A stretch of 64,000 nucleotides of DNA, taken from contig NZ_AEDD01000003.1 of NCBI RefSeq assembly GCF_000179615.1, positions 328,363-392,362 of the forward strand, read 5' to 3'. The translations under genes and the position numbers were made by a program. Positions 21,001 through 30,440 of the stretch are shown piece by piece (the first letter of the stretch is position 1; each line of letters begins with the position of its first letter). The stretch is from Paenibacillus curdlanolyticus YK9 (lineage in GTDB: Bacteria; Bacillota; Bacilli; Paenibacillales; Paenibacillaceae). The notes below the pieces were generated by a model that saw nothing but the letters and a program-made list of their open reading frames with translations, did no database searches and had not been told where the DNA came from.

Positions 21001-23615
21001 TCAATGCTCGCTCTTTTCCAACGAACATAGTTGAAATAGGAAGAAGGAATCTCCTCGACTAACGGTGCATTTCCCCCCGCCATAATCTCGTAAAACTTAA
21101 ACGTTTCCCGTAAAAGAATATGAATGGAGGCGATATCTCCGACGATATGATGAACGGTAAAAAACACAATGTGCTCGGACGCTGCTGTCTGATAGGTTTG
21201 CACCCGCATTAGCGGTCCTGTTTCCAAATTAAACGGACGATGTACGCTTGTTCGAATCGTTTCCGAAAGATCACGAGCATCGCAATGGCACATATCGAAA
21301 TGTTCCACACGCAAGGTAACGGCGGAATCTCTTATTTGCATCGGGATAGACCCATTGGTTTGAAACCGGCATTGCAAAACACGATGTCTTGCCAAGAGCG
21401 CATCCACGCTCTTCTGCAAAATATCCAAACTTAAGCCCCCGTTGACTCGAAGCGCAGCTGGAATATGATGGACTGGACTGCCCGGATATAATTGTTCCAA
21501 AAACCACAGTCTCTCCTGATCGTAAGAAAGCGGACAGCGATCCGTCTCGTCGGACTCCGTATTACGAACACTGATGTTCGGTGAATTCGTACCGTTTGTA
21601 CTCGTTGAATGATCTAATTTATGAAGTACTTCATGAGACAGCATCGCCAATGTTTGTTCGTTCAACAAGCTTTCCAATGGATATTCGATGCCAAAACGTT
21701 CTTGAATAAAGTAAGTAATTTGCACCGCTTTTAAAGAATCCAGCCCGTACGCAATAATCGGTACAGAGTCGTCAATCCGGTCAATAGGCGTAACTGTCAA
21801 TTCAGAAACAAATTCTTTAAACAAAGTAAGCAGTGCGGCGTATTTTTCCTTCGAGGTCCCGGAGATCTGCATATCGAGTAAAGAAGAAGTTATTCCCGAA
21901 CGATCGTCCTCGCCCCGCTTCTGAAACACAACTTTCAAGCTGTTCTCCAAATACATTGTTTTGCACATGTGACGCTGAATTTTTCCGCTCGTCGTTTTCG
22001 GCAAGCTGCTCATTCTAACGAAAACAACATCATAGACCGTCAACCCAAATTGCATAAAAATTTGCTTCGTAATTTCTCTGGAAACTGCTTCAAAATCAGT
22101 TTGCTTCGAATGTCGATGCACTTCCAGAACACAAACTAATTGATTCTCCTCTGTCTGCTCCACCGTAAAGGCTGCAGCTCCGTTCGGCAATAAAGAAGGG
22201 TCGCACTGGTTTGCTGCATCTTCAATATCGTATGGATAATAGTTCCGGCCTCTAATAATCATCATTTCTTTTATGCGGCCTGTAACAAATAAATTCCCTT
22301 CTTTAGCGAAGCCCAAATCTCCCGTCCGTAGATAACTTTTACCGTCGGTGGGCGTGAGATGTGCTTGAAAGGTTTTAATCGTTTCTTCCGGCATATTCCA
22401 GTAGCCCTGAGCAACCGAATCACCAGAAACCCAAATTTCCCCAATTTCATCCTCTGCACATATGATTCTCGTTTCTGCATTTACAATCTTAAGATTCATT
22501 TCATCGACAATCTCTCCACAGCTCACGATCTCTTTCAGATCGTCATTCGTTGTCTTCGCTTGCCCCAGTTCTATTGCCGATCTGCTTATTTGAGCGAACA
22601 TCGGCTCTTTACTGGTCATCTTACCTGTTACAAACAATGTCGATTCAGCTAAACCGTAGCAGTTATTAAATGCATCCTCTCGAAACCCGCAAGGCTCAAA
22701 CGCTTTAACAAACGCTTTAATCGTTTCGCTTTTTATTGGTTCGGCACCATTAAAAGCAACCGTCCAATGACTTAAATCCAGATTTTCTTTTTGTGACTCT
22801 GTCACTTTGTTTACACACAAATCGTATGCAAAGTTCGGTCCTCCACTAATAGACGCTTTAGCCTGACTAATAGCCTCCAGCCACAATAAAGGACGTTTCG
22901 CAAACGCCATAGGAGACATGAGAGTAACTGGAAACCCCCCGTATAACGGCTGAAGTATTCCTCCAATTAACCCCATATCATGATAAGGGGGTAACCATAT
23001 TAAGCCCCGACTTTCAGTGGTATGTTTAAATGATTTTTCGATCATTTTTGCATTCGACCACAGATTGTTATGGCAAAGCATTACTCCTTTAGGGTGACCT
23101 GTAGAGCCTGAAGTATATTGAATAAAAGCGAGTGAATGGCCGGACACCTCAGGCACAGACCATCGAGTTGTTACATCTTCCAGCACTTTCTTGATCGTGA
23201 CAACCGAAACAGCAGAACGATGTATGAATTGAAATCTCACATCTCTCATTTTTTCGGCTAACTGCTCAGTTGTAACAATCATATCAACTTGAGCGTCATT
23301 AATAATAGAATGAAGCCTGTTATTATGATTGCTACCGCTAGGTGGATACAACGGAATTGAAACGCTTCCAGCAAGCATGCAACCAAAAAACGCAATTATA
23401 TAATCGATTCCTGGAGGAAACAAAAGTACGATTCGCTTTCCCTGCATGTCATTTTCCTGTAGATAGGCTGCCAATTTTGCAGCTTTCTGAAAAAGCTGTT
23501 GATAATTAATCTCATCAAATAACATTCCGTCATCCGATAGAAAATGATAGGCCACATCATTCGGCTGTTGGATAGATCTAAACTTTAAGATATCGATAAA
23601 ATTAAAGATGTCCAT
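18054..23615 (-). CDS. Loading protein FAAL-ACP-C-FkbH-PCP: acyl-glycerate starter, 1853 aa
   Basis: Domains in order: fatty acyl-AMP ligase (about 1-590; YTSGSTGHPKG, PPYHDMGLIGG); acyl carrier (Ser in GLDSLKA, near 650); condensation domain (about 700-1130) with HHIVGDI instead of HHxxxDG; FkbH-like HAD domain (about 1190-1690) with MDCDNTLWRGVCGEDG and FRTNQFN; and a PCP with EVGGHSL near 1775. FkbH-type domains take a glyceryl unit from 1,3-bisphosphoglycerate onto a carrier. An A domain is absent; FkbH occupies its place, so the C domain should join a FAAL-activated fatty acid to glyceryl-PCP, presumably as an ester. From memory, a related acyl-glycerate start occurs in vioprolide biosynthesis. 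It is the first gene of the operon; SD AAAGGT lies 5 nt before ATG. A single uninterrupted frame supports function. Confidence 0.92.
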   Translation of the reverse strand: MDIFNFIDILKFRSIQQPNDVAYHFLSDDGMLFDEINYQQLFQKAAKLAAYLQENDMQGKRIVLLFPPGIDYIIAFFGCMLAGSVSIPLYPPSGSNHNNRLHSIINDAQVDMIVTTEQLAEKMRDVRFQFIHRSAVSVVTIKKVLEDVTTRWSVPEVSGHSLAFIQYTSGSTGHPKGVMLCHNNLWSNAKMIEKSFKHTTESRGLIWLPPYHDMGLIGGILQPLYGGFPVTLMSPMAFAKRPLLWLEAISQAKASISGGPNFAYDLCVNKVTESQKENLDLSHWTVAFNGAEPIKSETIKAFVKAFEPCGFREDAFNNCYGLAESTLFVTGKMTSKEPMFAQISRSAIELGQAKTTNDDLKEIVSCGEIVDEMNLKIVNAETRIICAEDEIGEIWVSGDSVAQGYWNMPEETIKTFQAHLTPTDGKSYLRTGDLGFAKEGNLFVTGRIKEMMIIRGRNYYPYDIEDAANQCDPSLLPNGAAAFTVEQTEENQLVCVLEVHRHSKQTDFEAVSREITKQIFMQFGLTVYDVVFVRMSSLPKTTSGKIQRHMCKTMYLENSLKVVFQKRGEDDRSGITSSLLDMQISGTSKEKYAALLTLFKEFVSELTVTPIDRIDDSVPIIAYGLDSLKAVQITYFIQERFGIEYPLESLLNEQTLAMLSHEVLHKLDHSTSTNGTNSPNISVRNTESDETDRCPLSYDQERLWFLEQLYPGSPVHHIPAALRVNGGLSLDILQKSVDALLARHRVLQCRFQTNGSIPMQIRDSAVTLRVEHFDMCHCDARDLSETIRTSVHRPFNLETGPLMRVQTYQTAASEHIVFFTVHHIVGDIASIHILLRETFKFYEIMAGGNAPLVEEIPSSYFNYVRWKRASIESNSHALQMDYWRNQLQGAASLLKLPTDRPRPMMQSFNGDQLEFNVPISLMQKMRDYCKMTNHTPYVVMLAVFQSLLYRFSQQKDIVIGSPTQGRKRAEFKDTVGYFAFPLLIRTKFAPESSFQDIVQDVKKTVLDAFAHQDIPLGKIVEAVSPERALNYNPLYQVMFSVVKSIDYAALSSTLELAPYPVSVDYTDFDLFLIMTEHNDDRYEGSLKFNTDLFDKVTVQRLIDSYVGILEQVLDHVETPVRELALSADLVRLYEQSRPAAETAMSIKVSSTFTAEPVEASIRYWMEQLQLPAQVEFSPFNQVFQSLLDISSPADEQSAKKSVHVLFILLDDWVPSLVESSVSSFRQTVNDFTAAVQAASRRTHDPFIVCVTRSKPAYETVSFVREWFDEALQNMEECFRSLANVYLISERSLDLLYPVSDYYDAHGDSLASIPYTSAYFTLLGTKVVRRIWSIVQPPYKVIVMDCDNTLWRGVCGEDGTSGIVVDENKQMFQEVIKRYKNDGMLLCLCSKNNEEDVFDVFHQRADMKLKLDDFVSWRINWRSKSENLKSMAEELRLGLDSFIYIDDDHIQCAEIEANCPEVLVLQMPLADQAFTESLSHLWALDIKKATKEDTERSSFYKTNAAREQFKSDLTLEQFIQSLQLSITISDLLPSQIERVSQLSFRTNQFNTTTKRRTEQEMMKLEQSGMKCSTVYVKDKFGDYGLVGSFIYSEENSRLVVDNVALSCRALGRGVEHRMLAHLGSLAANHNKHTVDILYSRSPKNKPVEDFLEETVGQYRRGNDCDAIYSVPTSVLSAVQLSFKQSAAERFEGAARPREQKETVSHYRPKLLKRIWIEHNEIAHIHSSVIEYSKKKNAPTVNTEHVSPTTAIEMMLANIWTELLGTPNPSAKENFYEVGGHSLLAVQFVSRVRDELEIDLPLKIFFTSEPNIEEFAKAIEDYIIEQAGIDDANELLKEIEGLSDEEIMALLAETN

Positions 23616-24239
23616 TTACCTTTTATTCCCCCACTTAGTTATCAATTAGCGCAAACGTTTGCATTTTTAAAAAAATAACCTTACTCTTGGAAGAGGCAAA
23701 GCAATCAGTTTCCAAAAAAATGAGTAGTCCCTAACGGCATGGCATAACAGCAATCAAGCGTATGAATCAACCTCTTTTTTTCCACTATACCTATACATTT
23801 ATAAATTATAGAAATTTAAGAACAGTATAGCAAATGTTTAATAGTTATAAATATGGGTAATTAGAACCATGTTCTTGTCGAATTTTGTAATATTCGAATG
23901 TGCAACTATAGATTTTGTAAGACACTGTAGCTCATTAGACCTCCATGCTTTGTTCAATAATGAGTTGTATGTCATTACAAATTTGTAATAGATATCATAT
24001 TTTAATTGGAAATCTTACCAATTTTAATGCAGCCAACACCGTGGCTTCCGCTCCGGAAGGATATCTGGGCTATCAGAAATTAACAAGTAAAACTTTATAT
24101 TCTTCAAAATAACAAAACATCTGTTAAACCCCTTCTTTTCCACTAGACGGATATCAATAACGACTTTAATAGTGAGTAAGTGTAGTTCTGGTAAAAATCA
24201 GAGCGTCTCGGCCTCAGGGACGACGTAACAACGAATAAA
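23616..24239. other. AT-rich spacer between the biosynthetic operon and groEL
   Basis: About 620 bp without a supportable gene. It holds the candidate operon promoter (23805-23833) and otherwise low-complexity AT-rich sequence. A 47-codon plus-strand frame (23969-24112) has no ribosome binding site and was not called. No repeat or transposon remnant is evident at this edge of the cluster. Confidence 0.6.
23805..23833 (-). promoter_or_regulatory. Candidate sigma-A promoter of the NRPS/PKS operon
   Basis: Read on the minus strand, TTGCTA (23833-23828) is followed after 17 nt by a perfect TATAAT (23810-23805). Transcription would start near 23798, giving a leader of roughly 180 nt before the loading gene. 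It is the best -35/-10 pair seen in this AT-rich spacer, but AT-rich DNA gives chance matches. Confidence 0.4.
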
Positions 24240-24284
24240 AAAAGAGGCTTCCCATAAGTTCACTGAACTCATGAGAAGCCTCTA
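24240..24284 (-). terminator. Rho-independent terminator after groEL
   Basis: A long stem of AGAGGCTTC paired with GAAGCCTCT, extended by an inner CAT/ATG-AGTTCA/TGAACT pairing, is followed on the minus strand by a run of seven T. It ends groESL transcription. The plus-strand side also has a short T run, so it may work in both directions. Confidence 0.85.
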
Positions 24285-24369
24285 ATTTTTCTTCGATATT
24301 ACCTTTAATAATTACGCGGGAAATATCGACACCTCAAACCCATAATAAATCAAGGGCTTAGGGCACTTA

Positions 24370-26055
<1,686 letters not shown>

Positions 26056-26093
26056 TTATGGCCTTGCATGTATGTCGATTCAATCGCGGACGA

Positions 26094-26375
26094 TTAGCCC
26101 AGGATCGCGTGAATGTCGCTTTCCTTCATAATCAAATACTCTTTGCCTTCGTATTTGACTTCAGTTCCTGCGTATTTGGAGAACAGGACGCGATCGCCAA
26201 CCTGTACTTCAAGCGCGATGCGAGCGCCGTCTTTCAGCGTACCGCTGCCTACCGCGATGATTTTGCCTTCTTGCGGCTTCTCTTTCGCCGTGTCTGGCAG
26301 CAAGATTCCGCTTGCCGTCGTTTCTTCTTTCGCGATCGGCTCTACCAATACGCGTTCACCCAAAGGTTTGATCAT
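26094..26375 (-). CDS. groES: Co-chaperonin GroES (10 kDa), 93 aa
   Basis: Typical GroES length and sequence: starts [13 protein letters not shown], with mobile-loop region [11 protein letters not shown] and ending in ESDIHAILG. It caps the GroEL ring. A GGAGG SD lies 8 nt before ATG. It is the first gene of the groESL operon, transcribed from the promoter overlapping CIRCE. Confidence 0.98.
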   Translation of the reverse strand: MIKPLGERVLVEPIAKEETTASGILLPDTAKEKPQEGKIIAVGSGTLKDGARIALEVQVGDRVLFSKYAGTEVKYEGKEYLIMKESDIHAILG

Positions 26376-26417
26376 GAAAAATAGCCTCCTTTTGAAAATG
26401 TTACGTTTTTTCTTCTG

Positions 26418-26444
26418 TTAGCACTCATACGAGTCAAGTGCTAA
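26418..26444 (-). promoter_or_regulatory. CIRCE operator (HrcA binding site)
   Basis: TTAGCACTC, 9-nt spacer, AAGTGCTAA. The consensus is TTAGCACTC-N9-GAGTGCTAA, so the right arm has one mismatch. It sits just downstream of the groES promoter at the expected transcription start, the usual place for HrcA repression relieved by heat. Confidence 0.93.
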
Positions 26445-26455
26445 CAACCAACTTT

Positions 26456-26484
26456 ATAATACTCATTTTGCGTCCATATTTCAA
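26456..26484 (-). promoter_or_regulatory. Sigma-A promoter of groESL
   Basis: On the minus strand TTGAAA (26484-26479), 17-nt spacer, TATTAT (26461-26456). It ends about 10 nt before the CIRCE element, so the operator covers the start site. Confidence 0.75.
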
Positions 26485-26543
26485 GTGCCCAGCCGCTTGT
26501 TTTATTGTTTTTTAACAAACGAAATAACCGAACTCGACCGGAT

Positions 26544-27689
26544 TTAATCCCTCAGGTCGTATTTGCCGCTATTCTTTAATACGCTGCGGACTTCTATCGT
26601 TACATCGTCCGCGCCCGGCAGCCAATTATCGTCAGATGCGTATTTCTTCCAGTAAGCGTTGTGATACCGATACAGGTGAAGCCTTAATTGAAGCAGATCA
26701 GCTTTCTTCTCCAATCCTGCCAGGAACGTTTTTTTCACTTCATTTTTCACAAACTGGTTCGTAGCCGCTTCGATTTCCTTGGATGTGTGATTTCCCTCGA
26801 TCTCAATCGTATGGATGCGAAGGGCAAGCTCTACTCGGAATCGGCGAGGATTCCCGCCCCCATCCTTGATTTTCCACTTCACCTTGTCAACGGATATCGA
26901 TACGCGGCCGTCACCGACTTGAAATCCGACGATGGAATGCGAGAATTTGGGTTGAATCCACCGCAAGCCATTAATTGCGGTATCCTCGATATAGCTGTTG
27001 AAATGACGGTTCTTAAAGGTGTACACGCCATTTAATTGATAAAGATTAAGCGACTTTTGCTGTTGCTTCCATGCCACGTTATTCGTGCTTATATTGGGCA
27101 ATATCGTCGTATAGCTCGGCTCATCGAGCTGCTGAATAAACATTTGCATATTTAAAGGCAGATAGGAGCTGTCCTGTTCGAATATCAGTTTTGGGGAATA
27201 CAACACGCTTACGAGAGGCGAACGGTTAAAAATCGTGTCTGCCCCAAACAGCTTATCGAACGGCTCCTTCGTGCCAAACACCCATACGGTGTAACGCGAC
27301 GCCCGCTGCCGGTTCAATCCGTCCAGCACCTCATCGAGCATCCCTATTGCACGCTCGTTGATCACAAGCGACTTGAGATGATCCAGACTGAGTTGATATT
27401 GCGTGGATCTCATTAATTGTTGAAAAGCAACTAACAGCGTTTTTCCCTCCGCGCGTCCCGTCCACGTATTGGCTCCCTCTGCCGGTTGGACGCCTTCCGT
27501 TTTGGCAACGGTATTGAAGCCAATCATCTCGCCGTACAACTCGTACTTGCCATCCACATAATCAATGCCCAGAGCCGTTACATAGCCGACCTCCTGCAAA
27601 TCAACCTCGTCCCAGCATCCGCTTAAGGTCAGCATCGCAGCGGCTGCCAGCACCAAACGAATGGCTCTACCAATAAGACGCGTGCTCAT
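26544..27689 (-). CDS. GerC-type spore germination lipoprotein, 381 aa
   Basis: Ger(x)C family subunit of a nutrient germinant receptor. The protein starts MSTRLIGRAIRL and has a lipoprotein signal with lipobox LTLSGC, then CWDEVDLQEVGYVTALGIDY, the typical start of the mature domain. ATG at 27689 overlaps the stop of the GerA gene (ATGA), so the two are translationally coupled; the frame is open further upstream inside the GerA gene but that part is not needed. It would be anchored to the outer face of the spore inner membrane and work with the GerA and GerB subunits encoded before it. Order B-A-C differs from the A-B-C order of B. subtilis gerA. Confidence 0.92.
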   Translation of the reverse strand: MSTRLIGRAIRLVLAAAAMLTLSGCWDEVDLQEVGYVTALGIDYVDGKYELYGEMIGFNTVAKTEGVQPAEGANTWTGRAEGKTLLVAFQQLMRSTQYQLSLDHLKSLVINERAIGMLDEVLDGLNRQRASRYTVWVFGTKEPFDKLFGADTIFNRSPLVSVLYSPKLIFEQDSSYLPLNMQMFIQQLDEPSYTTILPNISTNNVAWKQQQKSLNLYQLNGVYTFKNRHFNSYIEDTAINGLRWIQPKFSHSIVGFQVGDGRVSISVDKVKWKIKDGGGNPRRFRVELALRIHTIEIEGNHTSKEIEAATNQFVKNEVKKTFLAGLEKKADLLQLRLHLYRYHNAYWKKYASDDNWLPGADDVTIEVRSVLKNSGKYDLRD

Positions 27690-29128
27690 GCGCTGCCGCC
27701 TTGCCCTTTGCGCCTGCCCCGCCGCAGCGACCACGGCAGTTGAAGAAGCGCGCCTAGCGACTGCTTCCAACGGAAAGGAGCCAACGGCAGCATATAAGGC
27801 TGTCCGAACGATTCCAGAGAGCACATATACACGATGACTACGAACAGGCCGACAAATAAGCCGAAAATGCCCAGTATCGAGGACAGCACCAATATAAACA
27901 GCCGGATTACGCTGACCGAGCCATTCAAATTTTGATTGACGAGCGTAAATGTCGCAACGGCCGTTACAGCAGCCGCCACGAGCATCGTGGGAGACGTAAG
28001 CCCTGCACGAATGGCCGCATCCCCGACAATTAATCCGCCGACTACGGATACGGTTTGGCCGACTGGACGCGGCAGTCGAACGCCCGCCTCACGAAAAAGC
28101 TCGAACATAGCGAGCATTAGCATCATTTCCATGGGAGCAGACAAAGGCAAGCCTGAACGCGACACCGTCACGGTAGCAAGCATCGCGAACGGAATTTGAT
28201 CGCTATTAAAGGCGGAAAGCGCTACCCAAAAGCCTGGCAGGCAAAGGGCAATCGCCAGCCCGATCGCACGCAATAGCCGCTCCAGCGAAACATAGTGATA
28301 CGGAAGATGCGCATCCTCCGGCGATTTGATCAATAGCGTAATGGATGTTGGCGCAATAATCGCTGAAGGCGACCCATCCACGATAACAGCTATCCGCCCA
28401 TTCATAAGCGTCTCCACGATAAAATCAGGACGGCCCATATAATCAACTAACGGGAACAAAGACATCGGACGGTCCGAAATGAGTTCCTCTAGCTGCGTTG
28501 AGCTATATAAGGCTTCGATTTTGATCTCATCCAAGCGCCGCCTCATCTCTTCGATCAGATAGGGTTCAGCTTTGTTAGCCATATAGAGAACAGCAACCTG
28601 CGTTCCTGTTGCGCTGCCTATCGTCCGGAATTCAAAGCGTAAATCAGGCGTCCGCAGACGCTTGCGCACAAGCGCGATATTGATCTCAATTTTCTCGACG
28701 AAGCCATCCCGCGGACCTTTGAGCGACACTTCCATCGTCGATTCTTCAGGCTGGCGGCCGGGCTGGCTATTAATGTCCGCCCGGTACCACCGGTCTTCAA
28801 TTATGGCGATTAACGTGCCCGAGGCTAACGCTTGAAACGCCAGTTCCTCGCTCGTATCGTCTTCTAATGGGACAAAAATAGGCGGTGCAGTGTGCCCATC
28901 GCCCGGCTCCCAATGCTCAAGCTGATCCAGCACGCTCATCTGAAACTCACGGCTATCTATCATGCCTATGCAATAGAATAAATGAACCGACAATTCCCCG
29001 CTTTTGCCGATAGGTATTTGGCGCATGCTAACATCCCCGCAGCGATTCACAGTGTCTGTCCATCGCGAAAACGAGCGTTCAGCCGATGGGCCCTCCTTTT
29101 TATGCGTTGGATTCAATGTTTGCTTCAA
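27686..29128 (-). CDS. GerA-type germinant receptor membrane subunit, 480 aa
   Basis: GerA spore germination family: a hydrophilic N-terminal half (FHYCIGMIDSREF-like region, DRPMSLFPLVDYMGRPD, GRIAVIVDGSP), then five or so hydrophobic segments including PGFWVALSAFN and MEMMLMLAMFELFREAGVRLP, and a basic tail. The start is set at TTG 29128: AAGGAGG lies 9 nt upstream, the codon overlaps the stop of the GerB gene as TTGA, and the resulting length fits the family. A longer frame starts at 29230 inside the GerB gene with a very basic, unlikely N-terminus. The protein should sit in the spore inner membrane as part of the receptor complex. Confidence 0.92.
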   Translation of the reverse strand: MKQTLNPTHKKEGPSAERSFSRWTDTVNRCGDVSMRQIPIGKSGELSVHLFYCIGMIDSREFQMSVLDQLEHWEPGDGHTAPPIFVPLEDDTSEELAFQALASGTLIAIIEDRWYRADINSQPGRQPEESTMEVSLKGPRDGFVEKIEINIALVRKRLRTPDLRFEFRTIGSATGTQVAVLYMANKAEPYLIEEMRRRLDEIKIEALYSSTQLEELISDRPMSLFPLVDYMGRPDFIVETLMNGRIAVIVDGSPSAIIAPTSITLLIKSPEDAHLPYHYVSLERLLRAIGLAIALCLPGFWVALSAFNSDQIPFAMLATVTVSRSGLPLSAPMEMMLMLAMFELFREAGVRLPRPVGQTVSVVGGLIVGDAAIRAGLTSPTMLVAAAVTAVATFTLVNQNLNGSVSVIRLFILVLSSILGIFGLFVGLFVVIVYMCSLESFGQPYMLPLAPFRWKQSLGALLQLPWSLRRGRRKGQGGSA

Positions 29129-30273
29129 CTGCTTTCGCCTCCTTCGGGCAATTCTTCTCCCCTCTGGGCTCGATGCCCAGCCGCCTTGCCGCCACTCCCT
29201 CGCTTTTTGCTTCCGGCCGCTATTCCCCACAGCATGAGCGTAAGCAATAAAACCAATATGCCAGTGTAATAAAAGTAATGCTGAAGCAAATCACGATAAA
29301 TAAGTTGTCGATGCAGCGTGAATGTCGTCATAATGCCAAAAATGAGCGACAGCCAAATGATCCCATGAATCTGACCGCGCCGTGTACGGAACAGCAGTTC
29401 TGTAACGAGATAAATCGCCATGGAGGTTCGAATAAACGAGCCTGACATCCATTGATAAATCGCAAAAAAGTCGACATGCTCGATATAGTTGCCGATCGTT
29501 ACCAAACGCCACTGCGAGAAGGCCGGAAAACGAAGCTTTTCCCCTTCGAACGGGCCAAACTCGGCAATTGTTCCAGTAAGCGGCCCCAATGTTAGGATGG
29601 CCAAGAAAACAATAAGAAGGCTCAGTCCCTTTCGGCTGAAATTGCGGCTGATATGGGGCTGCACCAGGAGCAAGACATAAATTTCAGCCAACGCACTAAG
29701 CGAATAAAGCGAGCCATCCATAATCGGGCCAAAGCCATGCTCGGCAATCGGCAGCAAAAATTTATAATCCTTGTGCGGGATGTTCGCTGACATAACAAAA
29801 TCGCCTAGAACAACAACAATCGGAAGCAGAATGCATGAAACGAATGCGATCGTCCGCAGCCCAGCTAACGCGCCGTATGCGCATAAAAGGACGAATACGA
29901 AGCAAACCACAACATCCGGCGTAAGCGGGATATAGGTCGCATTTGCAAATGAAACGGCATCGATAATCGTATGAAAGGCTGTAAATAAAAGCAAACCGAC
30001 AATCGGCGCTAACAGCATCCACTTCGCAAACGCGGATACACGCCCACCCAGCCATTCGTGGATCGACTGATTTCTCATCGATTTTAAAAGGGACGCTAGC
30101 GGAAAAAGCGCCCACAGCAGTACGATCGGAACGGATATCAGGACACTAGCCCAGCTATCGCGCTTAGCGGAATCAAGGAGCAAAGGAATAACGACAACAT
30201 GATTCACGAGGCCAACCGACAGGATCAGCATCATTGATAACGGCCATAATCCGAATATCTTGTCGCCTTTCAC
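29125..30273 (-). CDS. GerB-type germinant receptor permease-like subunit, 382 aa
   Basis: Spore germination protein of the amino acid/polyamine permease-like GerAB family, with about ten membrane-spanning segments throughout and a short charged C-terminal tail. It is thought to bind the small-molecule germinant. GTG at 30273 lies 9 nt after GGAGG and is preferred over another in-frame GTG two codons upstream that lies only 3 nt from it. It is the first gene of the ger operon, and its stop overlaps the TTG start of the GerA gene. Expression would be expected in the forespore (sigma-G); no promoter was recognised. Confidence 0.9.
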   Translation of the reverse strand: MKGDKIFGLWPLSMMLILSVGLVNHVVVIPLLLDSAKRDSWASVLISVPIVLLWALFPLASLLKSMRNQSIHEWLGGRVSAFAKWMLLAPIVGLLLFTAFHTIIDAVSFANATYIPLTPDVVVCFVFVLLCAYGALAGLRTIAFVSCILLPIVVVLGDFVMSANIPHKDYKFLLPIAEHGFGPIMDGSLYSLSALAEIYVLLLVQPHISRNFSRKGLSLLIVFLAILTLGPLTGTIAEFGPFEGEKLRFPAFSQWRLVTIGNYIEHVDFFAIYQWMSGSFIRTSMAIYLVTELLFRTRRGQIHGIIWLSLIFGIMTTFTLHRQLIYRDLLQHYFYYTGILVLLLTLMLWGIAAGSKKRGSGGKAAGHRAQRGEELPEGGESS

Positions 30274-30354
30274 GGACACTCACCTCCATCGCCCCTATTT
30301 TCCCCAACGCGATCATAAACATACCTTTATTGTCGAATACAGGAAATTTGTCGA

Positions 30355-30408
30355 AAACAAAAACCGCCCTCGACACGCCCTAATATCCAGGGCATGCCGA
30401 GAGCGGCT
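30355..30408 (-). terminator. Terminator after tatC
   Basis: The minus-strand RNA can pair GCCGCTCTCGGCATGCCCT with AGGGCGTGTCGAGGGCGGT, giving a long stem with a few mismatches, followed by TTTTTGTTTT. It separates tatC from the germination operon. Confidence 0.8.
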
Positions 30409-30440
30409 TCAGTTGGCTTGCATATTCGCTTCGATTTCAA

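Noticed and set aside
23969-24112. 47-codon plus-strand frame between the NRPS operon and groEL.
   Set aside because: No SD, no recognisable product, mixed composition; could be chance in a long spacer.
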